Positions 55,193 to 64,000 are shown, counted from the first letter of the stretch. The stretch is DNA of 64,000 nt from UBA10349 sp003485905 (GCA_943787185.1 CALSLL010000002.1:496001-560000); one strand, 5' to 3'. The notes: generated from the letters alone by a model not told the origin. Numbers and translations are program-made.

Positions 55193-57121
55193 CTACTGTT
55201 GCTGAGTTGCTACTGGCCTCATCAGTGTAACTACACCACTCATTAACAATAGGCCAACGAAATCAGTTAGCAGCCCCTGTGTAAGTAGCAGCACGCCAGC
55301 GATCAGACATATCAAGCGTGGAATACTGCTTAGATTAGTTTGTAGAAACCCGACAACGCCAGCGGCGAAACAGACCACCCCAAATGTGCCGCTAACACCG
55401 CTCGATAATATATTTAACGGAGTGTCTTGGGCGAGTAACGCTGGACCATAGAAGAACATAAATGGCAAAACGAAGCAGACCAAACCAAACCGAAATGCGG
55501 TCCAACCAACTTTATTGATATCTGCATTGGCAATGCCGGCAGCAACGTAAGAGGCTAACGCTACCGGTGGCGTTATTGTCGAGATGCAGCCGAAAAAGAA
55601 AACAAACATATGGGCGGTTAACAGCGGCACACCCATATTCCCGAGTGCCGGGGCGATGACCGTAGCCAGAATTAAATATGCTGCGGTTGTGGGCAAGCCC
55701 ATGCCAAGGATGATCGCGGTTATCGCAGTGAGCGCTAAAGCCACAAGCGGAATACCACCGGAAAGAACTTCAATGAATCCAGACAGTTTTGCGCCGAGGC
55801 CTGACATGGCAAGGATCCCAGCTATGATTCCAGCTGCCGCGCAGGCCACCGATATCGGGATTGCATTCTTTGCGCCGGTTTGAATTGCCTGCACAATATT
55901 TTGAGCAAGTTGTCCGGAATCTTTAGGTCGAAATATTAGTTGTGCAACCAACAAAGTGATGATCGACCAGAAGCATGCCTTAAATGGTGAATATCCAAAT
56001 AGCATCATTATAATTAATGCAACAAACGGAATGATCAGCGGCAGACCTTCAACCAGTGTCGTCAAAAATGGCTGTGATTCTGCATTTTTTTCTGTTGGGT
56101 TAGTTTCATTCTGGGCCGCATCGCCACCTAATCCGAGCTGGCGAGCTTGCAAGTGGACCACACACAAAATCGATACAAAAAACAATATAGCCGGCACGAT
56201 CGCGGCCTGCATTACGGTTAGATAAGGTTCGCCAATTATCTCCGCCATAATGAATGCGGCGGCACCCATAACCGGTGGCATAATCTGCCCACCGGTGGAT
56301 ACTACTGCTTCTATAGCTGCGGCTTGCTCGGGTTTATAGCCCTCTTTTTTCATCATCGGAATAGTGAACGAGCCGGTAACCGCAACATTACCAGCGGCAG
56401 AACCCGAGATTGTCCCAAGCAAGGCGCTAAATAGTACTGCAGCCTTGGCAGATGCGGCGGTTAATCCACGGGTTAACGTTCTTGCAAGTTTAAAAAAGAA
56501 ATCTCCCGCACCGAATTGACTCAGAAAAGCACCGTATATAGTGAATAAAATTATGTAAGTCGAAGCTACGCCTATCGGTATTCCATAAACACCTTGTCCG
56601 GTATGCACCAAAAAATTCACCACCCGTTCGGCGCCGTACCCGCGGCTGTAAAAAATGCCGGGTAAGTAATTGCAAACGAATGGGTAAAGTAGAAATATAG
56701 CCGTGATGATTGCAAGTGCCCGACCTACAAAAAACAAGGCCGCGACGATAACTAACGTGATGATGGCCACGCCGGCTAGGATATCCAGACCTTCAATTAC
56801 ACCGCTGCGGGCGATAGCTTCCCAGCGACTGAGCACGAAGGCGCCGGAAACAGCAGCTAGAATTGCAGCCATATAGCAGGCCATGGTCTTCCAATTCAGT
56901 TGTTCCGATTTGATTAGTTTGCTACCCAAAAATGCCAGACTCAATATGGCGGTTAAATGGACAATTCGAACCACCATAGTGGACAGCACCAGCACACCCG
57001 AAACGTTTACTAAATGAAACAGGCCTAATAACAGTGCCAGAGAAGCGATTAAACTGCCGGAAAAGTTACGCTCCGTACTAGTTTGTCTCCGACGACTGTG
57101 TTCCGGATTATTGCTGGGCAT
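55193..57121 (-). CDS. TAXI-type TRAP transporter permease (fused 4TM/12TM)
   Basis: 642 residues and about 18 hydrophobic helices: an N-terminal DctQ-like part (residues 25-200) fused to a DctM-like part (about 200-640). Signatures: SRGYGAERVVNFLVHTGQGVYGIP, GTISGSAAGNVAVTGSFTIPMMKKEGYKPEQAAAIEAV, STGGQIMPPVMGAAAFIMAE and GMGLPTTAAYLILATVIAPAL. Imports an organic acid delivered by the TAXI binding protein, whose gene overlaps its start by 14 bases on the minus strand. The ATG at 57121 has no separate site of note, fitting coupled translation. Confidence 0.93.
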   Translation of the reverse strand: MPSNNPEHSRRRQTSTERNFSGSLIASLALLLGLFHLVNVSGVLVLSTMVVRIVHLTAILSLAFLGSKLIKSEQLNWKTMACYMAAILAAVSGAFVLSRWEAIARSGVIEGLDILAGVAIITLVIVAALFFVGRALAIITAIFLLYPFVCNYLPGIFYSRGYGAERVVNFLVHTGQGVYGIPIGVASTYIILFTIYGAFLSQFGAGDFFFKLARTLTRGLTAASAKAAVLFSALLGTISGSAAGNVAVTGSFTIPMMKKEGYKPEQAAAIEAVVSTGGQIMPPVMGAAAFIMAEIIGEPYLTVMQAAIVPAILFFVSILCVVHLQARQLGLGGDAAQNETNPTEKNAESQPFLTTLVEGLPLIIPFVALIIMMLFGYSPFKACFWSIITLLVAQLIFRPKDSGQLAQNIVQAIQTGAKNAIPISVACAAAGIIAGILAMSGLGAKLSGFIEVLSGGIPLVALALTAITAIILGMGLPTTAAYLILATVIAPALGNMGVPLLTAHMFVFFFGCISTITPPVALASYVAAGIANADINKVGWTAFRFGLVCFVLPFMFFYGPALLAQDTPLNILSSGVSGTFGVVCFAAGVVGFLQTNLSSIPRLICLIAGVLLLTQGLLTDFVGLLLMSGVVTLMRPVATQQQ

Positions 57122-58052
57122 TAACGTTGTTTAAGGTGGAAAAGTATTGGGCAGCGCCGGGGTGTATTGGTATAGGAGAATCGGCAATGCTCGTAGGGTC
57201 TATCTGACGGGCGTTGGCGTTGCTATCTGAAAACTCCTGCATGTGACCATATACAGATTCAACAATGCTATAAGCAATAGGTTCTGGTAAGTCTTCTCTA
57301 ACGATGAGTAAATTACTTACAGCTAATGCGGTCGCACTGTTCGCTGTATTGTAGGTATCGCGCGGGATTTCAACTGACTGGTAGTACGGATATTTTTGCA
57401 ATATGTGGCTCATCATTGCTTCTCCCAAATCCAGAAATTTAATTTCCTGGCTGGCACGTAGTTGTGAAACAGCTGCTCCCGGCAGTCCAATTAAACCAAA
57501 ACTTGCGTCGACATTACCATCGGAGAGCTGAGAAAACCCATCACTATATGAAAGGTAGCTAGGGCTAATGTCATCCATAGTCATACCGTGCTCAAGTAAC
57601 AACATATCCAGAAATGCCAGAGTGCCACCATTAGCTGGTCCTACTGCAACACGCTTTCCGCGAATGTCTTCAAAATTGTTTAGTGGCGAGTCTTCAAGCG
57701 TGACTAATTGCAATACGCTTGCATGCAATACGCCGAGCGCACGAAGTGCTAATTTTTCTGTATAGGGAGGTAAGCCGTTGACTGCAAAATAGGCTAGGTC
57801 AGCATTAGTTAAACCGGCTTCGATTTCGCCTTGTGCCAAACTGCGGGGATTTTGTGGTGAGCCCGCAGTGACGATGGGCACCATGGTTACGCCATCGCCG
57901 TATTTATTTACCAGGTTAGCTATGCTCTGGCCGAGTGGATAATATGCGCCGCCGAGGCTAGCCGTGCCTAGCCGCATCTCTCCGCCTTGCTCTGGCGGTG
58001 CGCAAGCGACTAGGCTGACCATTAAGCATGCTAGTAACAGTCGCTTCATCAT
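57108..58052 (-). CDS. TAXI-family TRAP substrate-binding lipoprotein
   Basis: About 314 residues; ATG at 58052 overlaps the cupin stop (ATGA), with AGGAAG just upstream. A lipoprotein signal ends LMVSLVACAPP. Fold: MRLGTASLGGAYYPLGQSIANLVNKYGDGVTMV, TAGSPQNPRSLAQGEIEAGLTNADLAYFAV, GKRVAVGPANGGTLAFLDMLL. The mature protein is a periplasmic receptor that hands its ligand to the fused permease. Overlapping cistrons show an operon cupin - TAXI binding protein - permease. Confidence 0.93.
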   Translation of the reverse strand: MMKRLLLACLMVSLVACAPPEQGGEMRLGTASLGGAYYPLGQSIANLVNKYGDGVTMVPIVTAGSPQNPRSLAQGEIEAGLTNADLAYFAVNGLPPYTEKLALRALGVLHASVLQLVTLEDSPLNNFEDIRGKRVAVGPANGGTLAFLDMLLLEHGMTMDDISPSYLSYSDGFSQLSDGNVDASFGLIGLPGAAVSQLRASQEIKFLDLGEAMMSHILQKYPYYQSVEIPRDTYNTANSATALAVSNLLIVREDLPEPIAYSIVESVYGHMQEFSDSNANARQIDPTSIADSPIPIHPGAAQYFSTLNNVNAQQ

Positions 58053-58597
58053 ATTGCTTCCTCGTGTTTGGCAACGGCATCTACCAGGACAAAGGCTATT
58101 TGGCACGTTTCAGTACCACGATTTGACCAAGCGTGATTTGTACCACGTTGTACGAAAGTATCTCCAGCTTTAAGCAAGTAATCCTCGTCATCTAGCATCA
58201 TATAAACCTCGCCGCAAAGAACGATGCCATAGTCAATCGAGTCAGTTCGGTGCATGTACGGGTGCCGCGCATTTTCGACTACGTTGTGGGCCGCGCCCAT
58301 AGTTGCAAAAGCAGCTTTGCCATCCACCTTTGCAATTACCTCTGGATCTTCAGGTTCGAACTCTACAATTCGAAACACACTGCCATTGGTTGGGGGATGT
58401 AGTACCAGGGGGCCATCGACCGTTTCTTCAGCACCATCGAATTCGGCCGGTGCAGAGTCTATTTGCCAAAGATTTGTTAGCGTTACGCCTTGACGTTCAG
58501 GCCTTGAAAGCACGCATTTTGCATAGTCATCCTTAATGCAGATAGCTTTACCATTCTTATCGTGGCCGGTAATTAGTCTTCGAATTTTCTTGGGCAA
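58049..58597 (-). CDS. Cupin-fold protein, transporter-linked
   Basis: 182 residues. A double-stranded beta-helix is recognisable: RHPYMHRTDSIDYGIVLCGE, MMLDDEDYLLKAGDTFVQRGTNHAWSNRG and CQIAFVLVDAV. The first cupin motif has M-H-R-T-D-S-I-D in place of the usual H-x-H-x4-E, leaving one upstream His and the conserved H in NHAW, so metal binding may be weak. Upstream residues (ITGHDKNGKAICIKDD, LTNLWQIDSAP) are typical of this cupin subgroup, often annotated near aromatic or acid catabolism. It likely senses, binds or modifies the transported acid. Ends overlapping the TAXI gene. Confidence 0.85.
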   Translation of the reverse strand: MPKKIRRLITGHDKNGKAICIKDDYAKCVLSRPERQGVTLTNLWQIDSAPAEFDGAEETVDGPLVLHPPTNGSVFRIVEFEPEDPEVIAKVDGKAAFATMGAAHNVVENARHPYMHRTDSIDYGIVLCGEVYMMLDDEDYLLKAGDTFVQRGTNHAWSNRGTETCQIAFVLVDAVAKHEEAI

Positions 58598-58718
58598 ACT
58601 AGTCTCCTGTGTCGTCAGGTAATGGGAAGATATGTATATAAAAATACTATATATTCCAGATTGTCGAAAATATTAAATTCAATGTCGGTCTGTCGAACGG
58701 CAAGTGTTAGGGGGAATA

Positions 58719-60416
58719 ATGATCCGCAAGAGCCATACTAAGAACTGTATTATTGTAATCCTGTCGTTTGTAGGGTTGCTCCTTTCTGCCTGTAACAATC
58801 AGACGCCAAGTAATTCTGCGCCTGCATCTGCAGCAATAGTTGAGGCTACGGTGCTGGATGAAGATACGGCAACTGCAATTTATGCGGATACCGTGTTCAT
58901 GAATGGCAAGATTCTAACAGTCGACCAGAATTTTTCCATTGTAGAATCGTTGGCTGTCAATGAGGATCGTATCGTAGCAGTTGGCAGCAATGCGGATGTG
59001 AATGGGTTAATCGGTGACAACACTAGAGTAATCGACTTGGGTGGGAATACGGCGATTCCTGGGCTGATCGATAATCATATACATTTTATTCGTATGCCCC
59101 AACGATGGAACTTACAGGCACGCATTGATGGCATTAATACACGGCAGGCAGCTTTGGATGTTATCGCGGAGAAAGCGGCCAGTATGGAGCCAGGTGAGTG
59201 GATTATGGTTCAGGGCGGTTGGAGCGAAGGACAGTTTGCTGACGAGGCAGGTGGTTTTACCCTGCAAGAGCTAGATACGGCAGCTCCAAATAACCCGGTT
59301 TTTTTACAAATCCTGTATACCCACGCTTTCGCTAATACCCTTGCGATACAGGCGGTTGGTGGAGATCCCTCTGAGGGCTCGCGACTAGGTTCGCCCTATA
59401 TTGTGGCTGAGCCACCATATGGGTTATTGAATGAGCAGATGCCTCCGGTGAGTGCAGCGCAACTTGAGCAAAATGTTCTAGATGTCATCGCAGCGCTTAA
59501 TAAATCGGGTCTGACCAGTGTTTATGACGTGGGTCGACCGCCTGAGGGAGATATAAGCTTACTGGATAGTATGTCTGTAAATGGTCCGCTTAACCTGCGT
59601 GTTTGGCACACGCTTAAATATCAAGCGTACGGTGTTGACGATGTTCCGGGTACCATTGAGCTGATTGAAAATAATACGGCCAATAGTACAGACGATTATC
59701 TCGGCCTTTTGGGTATTGGAGAGCACGTATATCTGCCGATGTTTGATCTACCAAATGTGACTGAACCGTATCCCGATGAGGTGGTGGATGAGTTTAGACA
59801 AATATCTCAGGCTGCGGCGAGCGGTGGTTACCGAATCAATGAACACTCTATGATGGATATCACCATTACAAGTATCCTGGATGCATGGGAGCAAGTAAAT
59901 GAAGTGACACCTCTGGGACCACTGCGTTGGAGTTTGGAGCATGTGCTAACTATCTCAGAAGAAAATATTCAGCGTGCTCGGGATTTGGGTGTCACCTTGG
60001 CCGTACATCAAGTGTCCATGAATATGCCTCCATTTTTACAGCCACCTATGCGTAAGATGCAAGACAGCGGTATTATTTGGGGCTTAGGTACCGATGCAAG
60101 CGTTGTATCTGCTTATCAACCTTTTATTACTTTAGGTTGGGTGACGACTGGCAAATCTATTAACGGTAAAACTATTAATGAAGAGCCGCTAACGCGTGAG
60201 GAAGCATTGATTGCACATACACGCAGTAATGCTTTTCTACTGCACAAAGAAAATGATATTGGTACTCTTGAAGTCGGGAAATTGGCTGACATTGTGGTTC
60301 TTGATAAAGATTATATGACCATCTCAACAGATGAGATTTTCGATATTGAGCCGCAGTTAACGATGGTAGGTGGCCGAGTCGTATACGATGCCGCGACACA
60401 AACAGCGACGCAGTAA
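58719..60416 (+). CDS. YtcJ-like amidohydrolase, lipoprotein
   Basis: About 565 residues from the ATG at 58719 (AGGGGGAA site); an in-frame GTG at 58704 is less likely. Lipoprotein signal ends GLLLSACNNQ. Motifs parallel the copies at 50846 and 61893: FMNGKILTVDQNFSIVESLAV, TAIPGLIDNHIHFIRMP (HxH), GEWIMVQGGWSEGQF, YRINEHSMMD, LRWSLEHVLTI, WGLGTDASVVSAYQPF and GTLEVGKLADIVVLDKDYM. Periplasmic or membrane-anchored hydrolase of unknown substrate. Divergent from the cupin operon, 121 bases away; upstream of the cytochrome and the ricin-like gene. Confidence 0.93.
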   Translation: MIRKSHTKNCIIVILSFVGLLLSACNNQTPSNSAPASAAIVEATVLDEDTATAIYADTVFMNGKILTVDQNFSIVESLAVNEDRIVAVGSNADVNGLIGDNTRVIDLGGNTAIPGLIDNHIHFIRMPQRWNLQARIDGINTRQAALDVIAEKAASMEPGEWIMVQGGWSEGQFADEAGGFTLQELDTAAPNNPVFLQILYTHAFANTLAIQAVGGDPSEGSRLGSPYIVAEPPYGLLNEQMPPVSAAQLEQNVLDVIAALNKSGLTSVYDVGRPPEGDISLLDSMSVNGPLNLRVWHTLKYQAYGVDDVPGTIELIENNTANSTDDYLGLLGIGEHVYLPMFDLPNVTEPYPDEVVDEFRQISQAAASGGYRINEHSMMDITITSILDAWEQVNEVTPLGPLRWSLEHVLTISEENIQRARDLGVTLAVHQVSMNMPPFLQPPMRKMQDSGIIWGLGTDASVVSAYQPFITLGWVTTGKSINGKTINEEPLTREEALIAHTRSNAFLLHKENDIGTLEVGKLADIVVLDKDYMTISTDEIFDIEPQLTMVGGRVVYDAATQTATQ

Positions 60417-60478
60417 TTGAGAATCAGCGTTACGCTGAAAATTCGGGTATAGCTTTTTTATCAACACAGGGTGAATTC

Positions 60479-61222
60479 TTGAAATCTATATTAGTCAATA
60501 ACCTTATGACTGGAGCTTTTGGTCTAGCGGCACTTTTTTCAGTCTCGGTGGTTTCGGCGCAACAGTATCCAGTTGGCTCTGATCAAGGGGTTGATGGTGA
60601 GGAACTATTTTCTGTTTGTGGTTTTTGCCATGGGATGCAAGGTCAAGGCGGTCCGGCATTAGATGCGCCTCCGCTGGCAGGAATGGAAGCCTGGTATATT
60701 GAACGACAGCTGAAAGCGTTTAAAAATCGAGTTCGAGGTATGCACCCTGAAGACGTGCCAGGCATGCAGATGTCGATTGTTTCAGGAATGGCGAGGAACG
60801 ATGCGACGATTAGGAATGTTGCTAAACACATTGAAAGCCTGACTCCCGGGGCTCCACCTGAACTAGCCAGAGGCGAGATTGCTGGTACGGCGCGACCTTT
60901 TATTTGGCGCTCGGAATACGCTAAATTGGAACATCCAGAACCCGCTGATGCTGGTCGAGGCGCTGAAATATATGCTGGCTCCTGCGCGGCGTGTCATGGT
61001 GCAAGGGGTGAAGGTAACCAGGTCTTGGGATCGCCAAGATTGACGGATCTATCGGTTGCCTACTTACACCGGCAATTGCAGTATTTTAAGAATGGTGTGA
61101 GGGGCAGTAATCCAGAAGATGTTTATGGTGCTCAAATGGCCATTTTTGCAAAGCTGTTGGCCGATGAGCAGGCGATTGCCGATGTTGTTGCCTATATAGA
61201 TTCTATTGAGGTGGGCGAATGA
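60479..61222 (+). CDS. Diheme cytochrome c (c4-like)
   Basis: 247 residues from a TTG with AGGGTGA upstream. Signal peptide ends SVVSAQ. Two heme sites, C-G-F-C-H and C-A-A-C-H, each in a c-type domain: GEELFSVCGFCHGMQGQGG and GAEIYAGSCAACHGARGEG. The second half of each domain is internally repeated (HPEDVPGMQMSIV and NPEDVYGAQMAIF), and the Met residues there are candidate heme ligands. A periplasmic electron carrier, 62 bases after the amidohydrolase. Its stop overlaps the next start (ATGA, 61219-61222). Confidence 0.93.
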   Translation: MKSILVNNLMTGAFGLAALFSVSVVSAQQYPVGSDQGVDGEELFSVCGFCHGMQGQGGPALDAPPLAGMEAWYIERQLKAFKNRVRGMHPEDVPGMQMSIVSGMARNDATIRNVAKHIESLTPGAPPELARGEIAGTARPFIWRSEYAKLEHPEPADAGRGAEIYAGSCAACHGARGEGNQVLGSPRLTDLSVAYLHRQLQYFKNGVRGSNPEDVYGAQMAIFAKLLADEQAIADVVAYIDSIEVGE

Positions 61223-61866
61223 GAACGATAGCAAGCTTAGTATTGGTTAGTACCATTGTGTTCGGCGTTGCGCAGTCTGTAAATTCGCAGGAAGAAGCTT
61301 GGGAAAATGCTGATCGCATTGAAATTAAACTAGTTGATCCGTTGGATGAACCTCGGGGTTGGTGTGTTGATTTATTTGCGCATCTAAGAAACGCGTTGCC
61401 TTTGGGTGGATTTCAAGGCCATAACTGTTTCCTCGATATGCAGCGCGGCCCAACGGAAGATCAGGGTTTTGATGCCGCAAAACTTGATGAGCAAGGGATA
61501 CTGCATTTGGCGTACTGGGACGTGTGTCTAACATTACATGATCCGAATCCCCGCTCATTTGTAGCAGCTGAATCGTGTATCGGTGAAGCGGCTCAAGAAT
61601 TTGAATGGAACAGTGACGGACAGATTATCCCTAAAATGGCACCGGAGCTTTGCTTGACCTTAGGTTCAACGACTATACCCGGTGGCGGTCGCCTTGCACC
61701 CGTTGGAGCTCGACCACCCAAAGATAATGTAGATATCCCACAAATACGCCGGTTAAGCTTTGAGACATGTAATGATGAAAATGCTGTCTTGCAACGCTGG
61801 GAGCCTCGTCGTGAGTATGAACGAGTTGAGGCAACATTCCCTTCTCGTTTTTTAGACGCTAACTAA
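61219..61866 (+). CDS. Secreted ricin-type beta-trefoil-like protein
   Basis: 215 residues with a signal peptide to about residue 23 (SVNSQEE). Repeats of the type W-C-V-D/LCLT, GHNCFLDM, YWDVCLTLHD, W-N-S-D-G-Q-I-I, ELCLTLGS and VLQRWEP are spaced as in ricin B / beta-trefoil lectins (Cys-containing, Q-x-W-ending), but the disulfide pattern is diverged, so call it trefoil-like. It may bind a sugar or present substrate to the neighbouring amidohydrolases. Translationally coupled to the cytochrome c gene. I am not sure of the fold. Confidence 0.6.
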   Translation: MRTIASLVLVSTIVFGVAQSVNSQEEAWENADRIEIKLVDPLDEPRGWCVDLFAHLRNALPLGGFQGHNCFLDMQRGPTEDQGFDAAKLDEQGILHLAYWDVCLTLHDPNPRSFVAAESCIGEAAQEFEWNSDGQIIPKMAPELCLTLGSTTIPGGGRLAPVGARPPKDNVDIPQIRRLSFETCNDENAVLQRWEPRREYERVEATFPSRFLDAN

Positions 61867-61892
61867 ATCTTATCCGCTCGGAGGGTAAATAT

Positions 61893-63506
61893 ATGAGTAG
61901 AATTTTTTTAAATCTTAGTATGTGGCTAGCCTTATTGGTAATGCCGGTGGTTGGTATGGCGCAAGCGCCCGACCAAATATTGTTTAATGCGCAAGTACTA
62001 ACTGTGGACGAAGATTTCTCGATCGCCAGTGCCATTGCGATTAGTGGTGAAAGAATCTTAGCTGTTGGTAGTGATCAAGAAATTCTAGCGTTGGCTAATG
62101 CACAAACCGAGCAAACCGATTTAATGGGTCGTACAGTTATTCCAGGGCTAATCGATAATCACCTTCACTACCTGCGTGGCACAAATTTCGCCGCGTATGA
62201 AATCCCAATTCATGGGGTAACTTCTCGTCAGGAAGTTTTGGATCGCATTTCTGCCAAAGCAGAGGAGCTTGGCCCGGGTAAATGGATATTCATTTTGGGG
62301 GGATGGAATGAGCAACAATTTGCGGATAAAGCCGGTGGGTTTACCGGGGAAGAACTAGATCTCGCGGCGCCTGATAATCCTGTGTTTATCCAAAAAACCT
62401 ACAGTGCGTTTTATATGAACAGTTTGGCCGTTGCAGAAATTGGGCCTGCGTTACCGGAATACTATGAGGGCGGGTCGGTAATTCGAGTTGATAATCGCAC
62501 TGGTCGTTTTGTAATGGCCGAAGCGCTTAAGCATTTTCCATTTGCCGAAACGGATGCCGAGAGAATGGATGAAGTCAGGGCCTTCAATGAATATTTAAAC
62601 AGTATGGGTGTCACAACCGCTTACGATGTTGGTTATCTCGATGGCTCATACGATCCGGTTGAGGCGCTTTACGAGATAGATGATCTTAGTGTGCGGGTTT
62701 TTTATGCAGCGCGTTATTGGGCGGACTCACCGCGTACTTCGATTGCTGCGGCAGAGTTATTAGATCGCGAGGAACCTTTTCAAAGAGATGATCGTTTCGG
62801 CATGTTTGGGATTGGAGAGCATGTGCATGGTTATTTACATGATTCTACTGCTTCTGATGTGCCGCTTGCAGATGAACTGTACGATGCTTGGACACTCATT
62901 GCTCGATCAGCGGCCAAGAATGGTTGGTATATCAATGAGCATGTAATGCAAGACGGAACGGCAAATCGAATGATGTCAATTGCTGAGGAGATCAGCAAAG
63001 ATTATCCGACACGTGATTTGCGTTGGACTCTGGGACATGTCGATTTGATTAAAAAGGAGACTGTGGATCGGGCAAAGGATCTGGGCTGGAACATTACGCT
63101 GGCTAACCACACGGTAAAACCGAGGATGGAAGGTAAGGTTTCACCGCCAGTTCGAATGATTCAGGATAGCGGGATACTTTGGGGAATGGGGTCTGACGGT
63201 ACGATAGTTGCAACTTACAATCCGTTCCATACAATTTGGGAATATACAGCAGGGAAAATATTTCCGGATATAGTTAAATACCAACCAGATGAAGTTATTA
63301 CGCGTGAGGAAGCCCTCATCGCACATACTCGATCTAATGCGAGAATTCTATTTATGGAAGAGGATTTGGGTACTCTGGAAGCGGGTAAGTATGCCGATTT
63401 ACTGGTTCTGGATCGGGACTACCTAACCGTACCCATTGACGATATTCGTAACGTTCAACCTGAAATGACGATGGTTGGTGGCCGTGTTGTGTATCAGGCA
63501 AACTGA
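61893..63506 (+). CDS. YtcJ-like amidohydrolase, secreted
   Basis: 537 residues with a GGAGG site; signal peptide ends VVGMAQ. Motifs: ILFNAQVLTVDEDFSIASAIAI, TVIPGLIDNHLHYLRGT, GKWIFILGGWNEQQF, GWYINEHVMQDG, LRWTLGHVDLI, WGMGSDGTIVATYNPF and GTLEAGKYADLLVLDRDYL. Shares its layout and end sequence (EMTMVGGRVVYQAN) with 58719 (QLTMVGGRVVYDAAT), so the pair is a tandem duplication around the cytochrome and trefoil-like genes. Same unknown substrate class. A DUF6152 gene follows after 81 bases. Confidence 0.92.
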   Translation: MSRIFLNLSMWLALLVMPVVGMAQAPDQILFNAQVLTVDEDFSIASAIAISGERILAVGSDQEILALANAQTEQTDLMGRTVIPGLIDNHLHYLRGTNFAAYEIPIHGVTSRQEVLDRISAKAEELGPGKWIFILGGWNEQQFADKAGGFTGEELDLAAPDNPVFIQKTYSAFYMNSLAVAEIGPALPEYYEGGSVIRVDNRTGRFVMAEALKHFPFAETDAERMDEVRAFNEYLNSMGVTTAYDVGYLDGSYDPVEALYEIDDLSVRVFYAARYWADSPRTSIAAAELLDREEPFQRDDRFGMFGIGEHVHGYLHDSTASDVPLADELYDAWTLIARSAAKNGWYINEHVMQDGTANRMMSIAEEISKDYPTRDLRWTLGHVDLIKKETVDRAKDLGWNITLANHTVKPRMEGKVSPPVRMIQDSGILWGMGSDGTIVATYNPFHTIWEYTAGKIFPDIVKYQPDEVITREEALIAHTRSNARILFMEEDLGTLEAGKYADLLVLDRDYLTVPIDDIRNVQPEMTMVGGRVVYQAN

Positions 63507-63587
63507 GTATTTATCGGGATTACCCGGGTAGTATATTGTTACCCTGTTGGCTGCGGTTTGTGAATTCTCTGACGACGTGGAGTTAAA

Positions 63588-64000
63588 ATGACAATAATTT
63601 TTACAAGGCGATACTTGATCAAACTGTTGGTGATCCAACTGTGTTTGCTTATGCCGCATGGAGCCCATGCGCATCATAGCGATGCTGGATTGGATACTGA
63701 GTCAGTTGTTGTATTAGAAGGTACGGTGACAAACTTTGTTTGGAACAATCCGCATATTTATTTCACTATGCAGCTTGATGGTAATTCGAACGATATTGAT
63801 ACTGCTGATTCCGTAAGTATCTGGGAAATCCAGATGGCGTCTATTCCTCCGTTGTCACGGCGTGGTTGGAGACCTGATTCGCTAATAGCAGGAGAGACAA
63901 TTGTTGCCAGAGTGCATCCGGCACTAGATGGTAGACCCTACGGATTGTTTGTTTCAGTAGAAAAAGACGGTAATTTATTGCCTGTAGGTGGTGCAACCAA
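63588..64000 (+). CDS. DUF6152-family secreted protein, 5' part (runs off window)
   Basis: 137 complete codons from the ATG at 63588 (GTGGAG six bases upstream), open to the window end. Signal peptide ends GAHAHHS; then VVVLEGTVTNFVWNNPHIYFTMQL, SIWEIQMASIPPLSRRGW and ETIVARVHPALDGRPYGLF. The HH after the signal, the NPH and the S-x-RRGW-type segment match the DUF6152 proteins at 34966 and 53903. Function unknown. Confidence 0.85.
   Translation, partial: MTIIFTRRYLIKLLVIQLCLLMPHGAHAHHSDAGLDTESVVVLEGTVTNFVWNNPHIYFTMQLDGNSNDIDTADSVSIWEIQMASIPPLSRRGWRPDSLIAGETIVARVHPALDGRPYGLFVSVEKDGNLLPVGGAT

Noticed and set aside
1..64000. CRISPR array, tRNA, rRNA, IS element or prophage
   Set aside because: No regularly spaced repeats, cloverleaf with CCA end, rRNA sequence, transposase or integrase was seen on either strand.

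Overview
The window looks like chromosome from an aerobic, heterotrophic Gram-negative bacterium, most likely a marine gammaproteobacterium. This is inferred from TonB-dependent receptors with Gammaproteobacteria-like TonB boxes, lipoprotein and Tat signals, TRAP, TAXI and TctABC-type transporters, moderate GC, and Shine-Dalgarno starts with occasional TTG/GTG. I see no rRNA, tRNA, CRISPR array, insertion sequence, integrase or phage gene. No core housekeeping gene is present either, so this is a catabolic/uptake region and the taxonomic call is tentative.

Layout. 1-5.2 kb: 5' part of a TonB receptor, a giant membrane protein with a spermidine-synthase-like domain, and a TetR regulator. 5.2-12.4 kb (minus strand): cytochrome P450, glutathione transferase, a 2-oxoacid dehydrogenase set (E1alpha, E1beta, E2, no E3), an FmdB-like protein and a 3-hydroxyisobutyrate-dehydrogenase-like reductase. 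12.9-24.3 kb (plus strand): M24-family hydrolase, aldehyde dehydrogenase, TRAP transporter, TauE-type exporter and a LacI regulator, then a beta-propeller / cytochrome-cupredoxin / Tat-amidohydrolase operon. Three PurR/LacI-like palindromes (12602, 12829, 20840) lie in the leaders of these transcription units and suggest one regulon. 24.6-34.7 kb: scattered single enzymes, including metallo-beta-lactamase-fold hydrolases, a methyltransferase, YceI, a GST, FAH-like and DUF1080 proteins, and two genes broken by in-frame TAG codons. 35-43.6 kb: DUF6152 protein, sulfatase, MadLM-like malonate transporter, LysE-type exporter, a frameshifted LysR gene and a complete TonB receptor. 44-50.7 kb: a fused TctA-TctB permease, a formylglycine-enzyme-fold protein, TctC binding protein, a SnoaL-like lipoprotein and a fumarylacetoacetase gene with an in-frame TAA. 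50.8-64 kb: three YtcJ-type amidohydrolases, two more DUF6152 proteins, a dienelactone hydrolase, a cupin-TAXI transporter operon, a diheme cytochrome c and a ricin-like secreted protein.

The genes fit import of small organic acids or modified compounds (TRAP, TAXI, Tct, Mad and TonB systems), periplasmic or cytoplasmic hydrolysis (amidohydrolases, sulfatase, metallo-beta-lactamase-fold enzymes, dienelactone hydrolase, fumarylacetoacetase) and oxidation (P450, ALDH, 2-oxoacid dehydrogenase, c-type cytochromes). Actual substrates cannot be read from sequence.

Most notable: a candidate LacI regulon with three matching operators; a secreted His-rich beta-propeller paired with a cytochrome c-cupredoxin protein that recalls a split, degenerate nitrous-oxide-reductase architecture; four otherwise intact genes broken by single lesions within 19 kb; and several enzymes of known folds with key metal ligands replaced (M24 Asp to Cys, FAH Glu/Asp to Ala/Gln, FmdB without its zinc cysteines, FGE-like protein without its catalytic cysteines).
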